15,792 nt of DNA from Akkermansiaceae bacterium (GTDB lineage Bacteria > Verrucomicrobiota > Verrucomicrobiia > Verrucomicrobiales > Akkermansiaceae): positions 1-15,792 of the forward strand of contig JALZUI010000137.1 of NCBI GenBank assembly GCA_023301545.1. The letters are read 5' to 3'. Each line of letters starts with the position of its first letter. Position 1 is the stretch's first letter. Shown piece after piece: positions 7,916 to 14,108 of the stretch. Made by a program: the position numbers and the translations under genes. The notes below the pieces were generated by a model. The model saw only the letters and a list, made by a program, of their open reading frames with translations, did no database searches and was not told where the DNA came from.

Positions 7916-7934
7916 TAGCTAAAATGTAGCTAAA
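7916..7934. repeat. Direct repeat TAGCTAAA upstream of ftsH
   Basis: TAGCTAAA occurs at 7916-7923 and again at 7927-7934, an 11-base period or about one helical turn, 17 to 35 bases ahead of the ftsH ATG. Position and spacing suit a regulator binding site; the factor is unknown. Confidence 0.35.
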
Positions 7935-8001
7935 TCGTCTAGTAAATTACTTCTCTTTTTCAAATTGTAGAACTTTTTTTTCAAAAATCTTTCCTGCCCC
8001 G

Positions 8002-8035
8002 AAAACTCCTTAAGCTTTACGAGTTTTAAAAACTC
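8002..8035. repeat. Alternating inverted repeats AAAACTC / GAGTTTT / AAAACTC
   Basis: AAAACTC (8002-8008), GAGTTTT (8021-8027) and AAAACTC (8029-8035) form two mutually exclusive pairings: a 12-base-loop hairpin, or a near-perfect palindrome with one central base. They sit in the 260-base AT-rich region (7900-8159) between divergent ftsH and the glycosyltransferase, which holds no gene that I can see. Confidence 0.4.
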
Positions 8036-8099
8036 ATTTTCTACACCTTAACAAAGACATAGAGACTCTACTTCTATCGACCTCGCCGGCAATAGAAAC

Positions 8100-8127
8100 T
8101 TGACAGATTGTCATCTCCAACTATGAC
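8100..8127 (+). promoter_or_regulatory. Promoter with overlapping TGACA operator-like repeat, upstream of the glycosyltransferase
   Basis: A perfect TTGACA at 8100-8105 and TATGAC at 8122-8127 (4/6 match) are 16 bases apart; transcription would start near 8134, about 26 bases before the ATG. The -35 lies inside the 13-base palindrome TGACAgatTGTCA (8101-8113), and a third TGACA occurs at 8124-8128 over the -10. Such overlap suggests repression by a DNA-binding protein, which is an inference. Confidence 0.5.
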
Positions 8128-8159
8128 AAGCAAACCTCTTGTAATTAAGAATTTCAATT

Positions 8160-9653
8160 ATGGACTCTCTTTCTATTCTCTGGTTTATAGCTTACAGCTT
8201 CGTCACCATTGTGCTTTCACTCTACGGTTTTCACCGCTTAGTGATCATTTTCCTCTACCTTAAGCACTCGCGCAATAAACCCGAACCAGCCAGCCTTTTC
8301 CAGGAACTCCCCCTAGTAACGATTCAACTTCCCGTTTTCAATGAAAAGCACGTGGTAGATCGATTGATCGGAGCCATTGAAAAATTAGACTACCCTAAGG
8401 ATAAGATGGAAATCCAGATCCTGGATGACTCCACTGATGAAACCGTTGATATCTGTGCTTCACACGCTAAACGCCTCAATGAAAATGGATTCCGAGCCAC
8501 ATACATCCATCGCACAGACCGAACAGGTTACAAAGCTGGCGCTCTCGAAAACGGAATGAACCAGGCCGAGGGCGAATACCTCCTCATCCTAGATGCCGAC
8601 TTCGTCCCTAACCCTGATTTAATTCAGAAAACTATTCACTACTTCACCGATGACAACATCGGGATGATCCAGACTCGCTGGGGTCACCTGAACAGGAATA
8701 CAAACATCCTCACCCGCTTACAGGCCATGCTCCTAGACGGACACTTGGAGCTGGAGCAAACCGCGCGTAACCGTAGCGGTCGCTTTTTCACTTTCAACGG
8801 AACCGCTGGCATCTGGCGTAAATCCTGTATTCACGCAGCAGGCGGTTGGGATCATGACACCCTGACTGAAGACATGGACCTCAGCTACCGCGCACAGCTT
8901 AAAGGCTGGCGCTTTATTTTCCTCAATGATGTGGAAACTCCTGCTGAACTCCCAGTCGATATTGACGGATTCAAAAGCCAACAGCACCGTTGGGCTAAAG
9001 GTGCGATCCAATGTTGCAAAAAAGTTCTTGGACAAATCTGGCGCAGTGACGCCCCATTTTACGCTAAGGTTGAAGCGACCACGCACCTCACGTCCAATTT
9101 CGCCTACCTTGTCCTACTCCTAATGTGCCTCGTTCTCTACCCTAACTTCAAATTCGGAGTTCAACTCGAAGGAACCTCATGGTGGCTCGCAAATGTCCCC
9201 GTTTACTTTTTCGGCTCAGTCTCGGTACTCATTTTTTACCTAACCGCTCAGAAAGCCCTTCACCCGAAAACTTGGTGGAAGGATATCCCCTACCTACCAC
9301 TCCTCCTCGCTCTCGGAATAGGAATGTCAGTCAATAATACGAAAGCCGTCCTCGAAGCGCTATTCAATAAGGAATCAGCCTTCGTCCGAACCCCTAAGTA
9401 TGGCGACCTCCAATCCTCCAAAAAATCATGGAAAGGCAGTAGTTATAAAGCCATTAAATCCTTCACTCCATTTATCGAATTTCTCTTTGGTTGCTTCTTT
9501 TCCTTTGTCGTCATTGAGTCCATGTTTAGTGAAAACTGGGCGGCAGGAATCCTGCTTATCCCCTTCCCGCTTGGGTTTTTCTACACCTCGTTTGGATCTA
9601 TGAAGTCTACCTTTGAGCAATTAACATCTTCGTTTGGCAACTCGCCCAAATGA
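8160..9653 (+). CDS. Processive family 2 glycosyltransferase, cellulose-synthase-like
   Basis: The 497-residue membrane protein has the layout of processive beta-glycan synthases: one N-terminal span (about 7-34), a cytoplasmic GT-A catalytic domain (about 50-300), then about five hydrophobic segments (308-328, 343-363, 374-394, 438-456, 459-480). Catalytic landmarks are LDDSTD (88-93), the DxD metal site DADF (145-148), TED (236-238) carrying the probable general base, and QQHRW (274-278), the QxxRW acceptor motif. The sequence style resembles the CslA/CslC (mannan/xyloglucan backbone) type and its bacterial relatives more than BcsA: no PilZ domain is seen and the protein is shorter. The sugar donor and product cannot be read from the sequence. 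A lipoprotein L,D-transpeptidase follows 35 bases later, so an envelope or capsule role is likely. No Shine-Dalgarno. Confidence 0.9.
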   Translation: MDSLSILWFIAYSFVTIVLSLYGFHRLVIIFLYLKHSRNKPEPASLFQELPLVTIQLPVFNEKHVVDRLIGAIEKLDYPKDKMEIQILDDSTDETVDICASHAKRLNENGFRATYIHRTDRTGYKAGALENGMNQAEGEYLLILDADFVPNPDLIQKTIHYFTDDNIGMIQTRWGHLNRNTNILTRLQAMLLDGHLELEQTARNRSGRFFTFNGTAGIWRKSCIHAAGGWDHDTLTEDMDLSYRAQLKGWRFIFLNDVETPAELPVDIDGFKSQQHRWAKGAIQCCKKVLGQIWRSDAPFYAKVEATTHLTSNFAYLVLLLMCLVLYPNFKFGVQLEGTSWWLANVPVYFFGSVSVLIFYLTAQKALHPKTWWKDIPYLPLLLALGIGMSVNNTKAVLEALFNKESAFVRTPKYGDLQSSKKSWKGSSYKAIKSFTPFIEFLFGCFFSFVVIESMFSENWAAGILLIPFPLGFFYTSFGSMKSTFEQLTSSFGNSPK

Positions 9654-9688
9654 ATTAGATCGTATTTAAATCATCCTAGTCCTTTCAA

Positions 9689-10294
9689 ATGAAAATATTT
9701 TTACTTTTACCCGTCCTAGTTCTTTTATTTTCCTCTTGCGCCTCATCACGAAAAGACACCAGAAACAAAATCCTCGTCAGCGTTGCTGACCAAGAACTAC
9801 TCCTAACCAGGGACGGCAAACCTGTTAAGTCCTACCCCGTTTCGACTTCAAAATTCGGGTTAGGCTCTAAGGCTGGGAGCAATCGCACGCCACTAGGCAA
9901 CCACGAAATTGCTAAAAAAATCGGGGGGAGAGCCCCTTCTGGAGCAGTTTTCAAAAGTCGCGTCCGCACTGGAGAAATCTTAAAACCAAACGCTAAAGGG
10001 CGAGACCCGATTGTATCTCGTATTATGTGGCTTGCCGGAAAGGACTCCTATAACCGCAATACCTTTTCTCGTTACATCTACATTCATGGAACTCCTGTGG
10101 AATATAAAATCGGTCAACCAGCTAGTTATGGTTGTATCCGGATGAAATCCCGAGACATCATCGACCTTTACAATAAAGTGGGCGAAGGCGCAGGCGTCAA
10201 AATCATTCGCCATAGCCTTAGCACCACGCCTGAAGGCAGGAAATACAACGGCGCGTCCCTCAGTAAGAAGCCTTACTCGCTAGCCAATCTATAA
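9689..10294 (+). CDS. L,D-transpeptidase (YkuD family) lipoprotein
   Basis: The 201-residue product starts with a lipoprotein signal: one Lys, a hydrophobic run, and FSSC with Cys17 as the probable lipidated residue (Phe at -3 is a little unusual). The YkuD catalytic domain covers about 27-174, with HGT at 133-135 and SYGCIRM at 146-152, giving the His133/Cys149 pair and the conserved Arg151. Enzymes of this family form 3-3 crosslinks in peptidoglycan or attach proteins to it, on the outer face of the inner membrane. The upstream part contains the usual TPLG strand motif (67-70). It lies 35 bases after the glycosyltransferase stop, with no promoter evident in between, so co-transcription is likely. 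Whether it acts as a crosslinking or an anchoring enzyme cannot be told. Confidence 0.93.
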   Translation: MKIFLLLPVLVLLFSSCASSRKDTRNKILVSVADQELLLTRDGKPVKSYPVSTSKFGLGSKAGSNRTPLGNHEIAKKIGGRAPSGAVFKSRVRTGEILKPNAKGRDPIVSRIMWLAGKDSYNRNTFSRYIYIHGTPVEYKIGQPASYGCIRMKSRDIIDLYNKVGEGAGVKIIRHSLSTTPEGRKYNGASLSKKPYSLANL

Positions 10295-10417
10295 TAGACT
10301 GCTTAATGCCTTTGAGCATAGACCCAAAAAAGCTCATGAAATGCAGTATCTGACTTTCTCTGCTAATAATTAGAAAAAGAACTCTCTATATTAGCTTCCC
10401 CAGTCAAAGATTACCTA

Positions 10418-10448
10418 TTGACAACCGCCCTATTTCTTGTGTTATAAC
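10418..10448 (+). promoter_or_regulatory. Probable promoter of the KTVPL-repeat gene
   Basis: A perfect TTGACA at 10418-10423 and TATAAC at 10443-10448 (5/6) are separated by 19 bases, slightly long. Transcription from here would give a 5' leader of about 95 bases, containing the inverted repeats at 10479-10510. It lies in the 255-base non-coding gap after the L,D-transpeptidase. Confidence 0.5.
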
Positions 10449-10478
10449 TACATAAGAAATAAAATCCGCGTAATCTTT

Positions 10479-10510
10479 TGTGATTAAATCTAATTAATCA
10501 ATCAATCACA
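10479..10510. repeat. Overlapping inverted repeats in the 5' leader of the KTVPL-repeat gene
   Basis: TGATTAA (10481-10487) and TTAATCA (10494-10500) are perfect 7-base arms with a 6-base centre. The same left side also pairs further out: TGTGATT (10479-10485) with AATCACA (10504-10510). The right side consists of AATC steps repeated in tandem. This could be an operator or a switching hairpin in the leader RNA. Confidence 0.4.
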
Positions 10511-10549
10511 GAAAATAGAAAGCGCAAAATTCACACACAACAGCACACC

Positions 10550-11452
10550 ATGCCAGATAAAAACAATTCCAACGGACCAAAAACCGTTCCACTTAAGAAA
10601 ACAAGTTCTATCCCTCTAAAGAAAGAAACTGTTCGTGTATCGGTTAAAGCTGACCCACTTCGTCGCCCTCCTTCGGACGCTACTATCGCACCTGCACCTG
10701 CGCCGCTCCCTAAAGGAATGCCGATTCCCGCCCCTGTTTCTACAGTCCCACTCACTAGCACCTCTGCGCCAAGTGTCCCGACTCCACCACCCGCACCAAC
10801 TTCTATAAAGCGACCTTCTGTAAAAACGGTTCCTCTTAATAGCCAAGGAGCTCCCACGCAGCCAACCAAGAGTACTGGACCAGTTCCTTCACCACTCACG
10901 GCTCCTACGCCCTCAAAGGCTCCCGTGGTAAAAACGGTACCTCTCAGCGGAACCTCTTCAGTAAACCTTCCGCTAGCTCCTAGCACTAGCTCAGAGGGTT
11001 CTGCGGAACTACCTCAAGCAACTAAGGTGACAGCGCCACAAGCAACAACGGCCCCTAGTGTCCCTGGAGCTGGAACATTAAAGACTCAGCCTCTTAACTC
11101 CCCCGTACAACTTCCGCCTACATCAATTGCACCGCAAGCAGCTGGCGCAGCATTGGGCACTTCAGTAATGAGTCCGGTACCAACAGCTCCTGCAGCGCTC
11201 GCTACAGCCCCCATCACACGACCTGCAACACCGACAAGCAATATGGCTAACGCACAAGCTTCTACAGTTGTCGCGGCCGCTGCCTCAACTTCTGTAGCTA
11301 CCCCAACTTCTGTAGCTACCGCGGCATACAAGAAAAAGCAAAAAGCTAATAATCCAAACAAGGGATGGCCGTTTGCTGCTGCAGCGCTTTTATTCGCCAC
11401 CGCATCACTTGTAATCCATTTCCTAGGATACCTCCACTGGAACGGTCAGTAA
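10550..11452 (+). CDS. Low-complexity Pro/Ala/Thr-rich protein with KTVPL repeats and C-terminal membrane anchor
   Basis: I do not recognise a characterised function. The 300-residue product is dominated by Pro, Ala, Thr, Ser and Val, with no globular domain visible before residue 255. A motif (K)T[VQ]PL recurs at 12-15, 65-68, 93-96, 129-132 and 179-182, often as KTVPL followed by N/S/K, and a variant IPLKKE lies at 21-26 next to KETVRVSVK. A basic patch KKKQK near 263-267 precedes one hydrophobic helix (about 274-296) at the very C-terminus. There is no signal peptide, so a tail-anchored protein with a long disordered cytoplasmic part is the simplest reading; the Pro-rich part could also be exported by another route. 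Codon use and the absence of stops over 900 bases support a real gene. A microprotein gene and a terminator follow. Confidence 0.8.
   Translation: MPDKNNSNGPKTVPLKKTSSIPLKKETVRVSVKADPLRRPPSDATIAPAPAPLPKGMPIPAPVSTVPLTSTSAPSVPTPPPAPTSIKRPSVKTVPLNSQGAPTQPTKSTGPVPSPLTAPTPSKAPVVKTVPLSGTSSVNLPLAPSTSSEGSAELPQATKVTAPQATTAPSVPGAGTLKTQPLNSPVQLPPTSIAPQAAGAALGTSVMSPVPTAPAALATAPITRPATPTSNMANAQASTVVAAAASTSVATPTSVATAAYKKKQKANNPNKGWPFAAAALLFATASLVIHFLGYLHWNGQ
11286..11320 (+). repeat. 18-base tandem duplication in the KTVPL-repeat gene
   Basis: The unit beginning CAACTTCTGTAGCTACC occurs at 11286 and again at 11304, with 17 of 18 bases matching, and encodes the doubled TSVAT in the Ala/Thr-rich linker. It is in frame and looks like recent slippage within a low-complexity coding region. 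Confidence 0.75.
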
Positions 11453-11478
11453 ATTTTAAAGATCTAACTTATAACACT

Positions 11479-11562
11479 ATGATTCTATCAATCCTTGTTT
11501 TTCTCGTTTCAGTGGCAGTAGCTGTCATTGGATACATGACGTACACCACTCCTCTTAACTAA
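11479..11562 (+). CDS. Putative 27-residue single-span membrane microprotein
   Basis: A short frame from ATG 11479 to TAA 11560 encodes a peptide starting MILSILVFLVSVAVAVIGYM and ending TYTTPLN: almost entirely one transmembrane helix with a short polar C-terminus. It starts 26 bases after the stop of the KTVPL-repeat gene and ends 21 bases before a strong terminator, so it occupies the end of the same transcript with little spare sequence. The same frame is open further left to an ATG at 11365, but that would overlap the upstream gene in another frame with an unconvincing Cys-rich start, so the 11479 Met is preferred. No Shine-Dalgarno is present, as for its neighbours. It may act with the tail-anchored protein; function unknown. 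Annotation pipelines would normally skip it. Confidence 0.5.
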   Translation: MILSILVFLVSVAVAVIGYMTYTTPLN

Positions 11563-11583
11563 GAGGCTACTCTGTCAAAAAAC

Positions 11584-11615
11584 AAAGCGACCGTGTTACC
11601 TCGGTCGCTTTTTTT
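11584..11615. terminator. Strong bidirectional intrinsic terminator
   Basis: AGCGACCG (11586-11593) and CGGTCGCT (11602-11609) form a perfect 8-base stem with an 8-base loop, followed on the plus strand by seven T (11609-11615). On the minus strand the stem is followed by TTTGTTTTTT, so it can also stop lysC transcripts, whose stop is at 11650. It ends the KTVPL/microprotein unit. Confidence 0.93.
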
Positions 11616-11649
11616 GTATCTTTAATCGAAGAGTACTTTTAAAACACTC

Positions 11650-12861
11650 TTAAGAGCCTAGCTCAAAAGCATCATGCACTACTTGAGCTGCATCATCAAT
11701 TTGCGCTTCATCAACAGTTACAGAAATCTTGATCTCGGAAGTAGAAATCATTCCAATATTAATCCCGGCCTCACCTAGTGCTCCGAACATCGTAGCTGCC
11801 ACACCGGAGTGCGAACGCATTCCTATTCCTACGCAGGAGAGCTTAGCGATGCCTGCTTCTGTTTCTAGGGCGCCCTCTGGAAGGTCTGCCAATACAGACT
11901 TCAAGGCTGCCTGCGCACGACCAAGGTCATCGCTATTCATCGTGAAGGAGTGGCGGGCTTTGCCATCATTCGCGATATTAGAAATGATCATGTCAATATT
12001 GACCTCTGATGCACCAAGGGCAGTTAGGATTTTTCCAGACCAGCCAGGCTCATCAGGAATGTCAGTAATGGTGACGCGGGCTTGATTGCGCTCGATTGAG
12101 ACGCCTCGGATGACTACAGATTCCATACTAGGTTTTTCTTCGGTTACTAGGGTTCCAGGTTCGTTATTAAGAGAGGAGCGTACCTCGAAAGGTACATTAA
12201 ATTTTTTGGCAAACTCTACAGAGCGCGATTGCATCACTTTCGTTCCTACAGATGCTAGTTCGAGTAGCTCTTCATAAGAGATTTCGTCCATCTTAGTTGC
12301 GTTTTTCACAACTCTTGGGTCGGCGGTATAGACTCCGTTAACGTCCGTCAAGATCTGACAAATGTCCGCATCTACCGAATGAGCGAGCGCAATAGCAGAA
12401 AGGTCAGAACCACCTCGTCCGAGGGTTTGAATCTCTCCGTCGGTGTTGATTCCTTGAAAGCCTGCTGCCACGATCACATTTCCTTCCGTGAACATCTTAT
12501 TCATGTAGGCCGGGTCTATATCTTCGATCCGAGCACGAGTGTTTGAGCCCTTAGTACGTACACCCGCTTGGCGGCCAGTTACAGACACGGCAGGAACGCC
12601 CAGCTCATGCAAAGCCATCGTCAAAAGAGCGATCGATTGTTGTTCTCCCGTAGAGACCAATACATCCATTTCGCGTTCAGAAGGCTCATCTGCCATCTCT
12701 TTGGCCATGCTTATAAGCTTATTAGTCATTCCGCTCATTGCCGAAACGACAACCGCAACTTCATGACCTTCTTTATAGAGTTGATGCACCCGATTGGCGA
12801 CATTTTTGATTCGATCAAATGTCCCTACTGAAGTGCCTCCATATTTTTGAACAATACGCAT
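11650..12861 (-). CDS. lysC: Aspartate kinase
   Basis: Aspartokinase phosphorylates aspartate in the first step to lysine/diaminopimelate, threonine and methionine, in the cytoplasm. The 403-residue protein is the monofunctional short type, with no homoserine dehydrogenase fusion. Motifs are KYGGTSVG at 6-13, STGE at 70-73, GRGGSD at 148-153 and DVNGVYTADPR at 173-183 in the kinase domain (1 to about 240). Two ACT domains (about 255-330 and 335-403) follow and are expected to bind lysine and/or threonine as feedback inhibitors. Its own promoter-like sequence lies upstream, with a 107-base gap from the lyase gene, so it is probably transcribed separately. No leader peptide or lysine riboswitch is visible in that short gap. 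It converges on the strong terminator. Confidence 0.97.
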   Translation of the reverse strand: MRIVQKYGGTSVGTFDRIKNVANRVHQLYKEGHEVAVVVSAMSGMTNKLISMAKEMADEPSEREMDVLVSTGEQQSIALLTMALHELGVPAVSVTGRQAGVRTKGSNTRARIEDIDPAYMNKMFTEGNVIVAAGFQGINTDGEIQTLGRGGSDLSAIALAHSVDADICQILTDVNGVYTADPRVVKNATKMDEISYEELLELASVGTKVMQSRSVEFAKKFNVPFEVRSSLNNEPGTLVTEEKPSMESVVIRGVSIERNQARVTITDIPDEPGWSGKILTALGASEVNIDMIISNIANDGKARHSFTMNSDDLGRAQAALKSVLADLPEGALETEAGIAKLSCVGIGMRSHSGVAATMFGALGEAGINIGMISTSEIKISVTVDEAQIDDAAQVVHDAFELGS

Positions 12862-12873
12862 AATCTATTAGGC

Positions 12874-12903
12874 GATATATGACTATCGGGAGGGAGTTTG
12901 CAA
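12874..12903 (-). promoter_or_regulatory. Possible promoter of lysC
   Basis: On the minus strand TTGCAA (12898-12903) and TATATC (12874-12879) are 18 bases apart. The -10 ends 12 bases before the ATG, so the 5' leader would be only about 5 to 6 bases. Each element matches the consensus at 4 of 6 positions. Confidence 0.4.
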
Positions 12904-12968
12904 GGAGGAATTATCGCAGACCGCGAACTCCCCTTTTCTTATATTCGTAAGATCGTAAATCATCTATA

Positions 12969-14108
12969 TTAGATAGAGACCTTGCTCATCTTATCCAGCG
13001 CTTCCTCAATCCTCGCACGAGGAGACCCGAAATTAAAGCGGCAACAGCCAGCCCGCCCGAAATAGGCGCCATCTGAAAGAAATAACCCGGACTCTTTTTC
13101 AAACACTAAAGCGGGGTTCTCTACTCCCATATTACGGAAATCCATCCAGAATAAGTACGTTGCTTCCATATCCATTGTTTCAACCTCTGGGAAACGCTCG
13201 TTCATGAATGACTTCAGAAGGTCGTAATTCCCCTTAAGGTACGACATCAACTCTTTCCGCCATGGCTCTCCCTCTCGGTAAGCAGCCTCTGCGGCATAGT
13301 AAGAAATACAGTTAATTTCAGGAAGGGTATGGCCACGCGCCGCAGAAAACTTACGACGAACAGACGCGTCCTTTATAATCGCATAAGAATAGCCTAGGCC
13401 GGCAATATTATAGGTCTTACTCGGGGCCAAAAGTGTGATCACACGTTTATTAAACACCTCAGGAAGACGCACAGCTGAAAAGTGAGGGGTCGCTTCCTCG
13501 TCGAAAATCATGTCTGCGTGAATCTCATCCGAAATCAGAATAAGGTCATGCCTCTCACAGAATTCGGCCAGCTTGAGCACTTCTGCCTCCGTGAAAACTC
13601 GTCCAAGCGGGTTTTGCGGATTACAGAATAGAAAGAGTTTTGTCTTAGGCGTGACCGCTTCCTCCATAGCTTCCCAGTCAAGTCCTGCCACTCCCTTAGC
13701 GGTACAGTGATTAACTGTGATTAGCTCTAATCCACCATCTTTGTGAACACCTACGAATGGCGGATAAATCGGGGTGCAAGTCATCAACGCGTCGCCAGGA
13801 GCTGCAAAGGCACGAGCCGCTAGTGATAGAGCAGGCACTAATCCTCCGAGGTGGACGATTTGATCCACTTCAGCAGCTGTTTTGTGCTTCTCTTTAAGGT
13901 AGTCAAGAATCGCTTCATGTAACCCCTCATGCGGGAGAGCGTAACCAAACACTCCATGTGCCACGCGTTCATTAATAGCGGCGATCACCTCAGGCGGAGA
14001 GACAAAGTCGAGGTCTGCAACCCAGTACGGATCTAAATCAGGGCGACGGTCCCACTTCAGAGATCCAGTCCCTCGTCTCGTAATACTCGTATCAAAGTCG
14101 TAGCTCAT
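12969..14108 (-). CDS. patB: PLP-dependent C-S lyase, MalY/PatB family (cystathionine beta-lyase-like)
   Basis: This 379-residue fold-type I aminotransferase relative is of the MalY/PatB kind, whose members cleave cystathionine or cysteine C-S bonds to give homocysteine or sulfide, pyruvate and ammonia. Motifs are YWVADLDF (28-35, usually WVADMDF), NPQNPLG (163-169), SDEIHAD (193-199), the PLP lysine Lys231 in SKTYNIAGL (230-238), and Arg364 in FNFGSPR, the usual carboxylate-binding Arg. It is cytoplasmic, with no signal peptide. The start codon overlaps the hslO stop as ATGA, so the two are translationally coupled. lysC downstream works in the same aspartate/methionine network. MalY-type members may also act as regulators; substrate preference (cystathionine or cysteine) cannot be decided from sequence alone. 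Confidence 0.9.
   Translation of the reverse strand: MSYDFDTSITRRGTGSLKWDRRPDLDPYWVADLDFVSPPEVIAAINERVAHGVFGYALPHEGLHEAILDYLKEKHKTAAEVDQIVHLGGLVPALSLAARAFAAPGDALMTCTPIYPPFVGVHKDGGLELITVNHCTAKGVAGLDWEAMEEAVTPKTKLFLFCNPQNPLGRVFTEAEVLKLAEFCERHDLILISDEIHADMIFDEEATPHFSAVRLPEVFNKRVITLLAPSKTYNIAGLGYSYAIIKDASVRRKFSAARGHTLPEINCISYYAAEAAYREGEPWRKELMSYLKGNYDLLKSFMNERFPEVETMDMEATYLFWMDFRNMGVENPALVFEKESGLFLSDGAYFGRAGCCRFNFGSPRARIEEALDKMSKVSI

Noticed and set aside
10298..10347. Nested short inverted repeats (ACTGC/GCAGT, TGAGC/GCTCA) after the L,D-transpeptidase
   Set aside because: The arms are only 5 bases with long loops and no T-run; expected by chance in AT-rich intergenic DNA.
10531..10986. 151-residue Gly/Val-rich open frame on the minus strand
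   Set aside because: It lies wholly antisense to the KTVPL-repeat gene; the Gly/Val/Thr pattern is just the complement of Pro/Ala/Thr codons. No start signal and no recognisable domain.
11365..11562. 65-residue version of the microprotein
   Set aside because: The extra N-terminal part overlaps the repeat gene in another frame and is Cys-rich and non-hydrophobic; only the part from 11479 looks like a gene.
12945..12958. TCGTAA repeated with an 8-base period after the lyase gene
   Set aside because: It is too short and its period is not helical; no link to a promoter or terminator.
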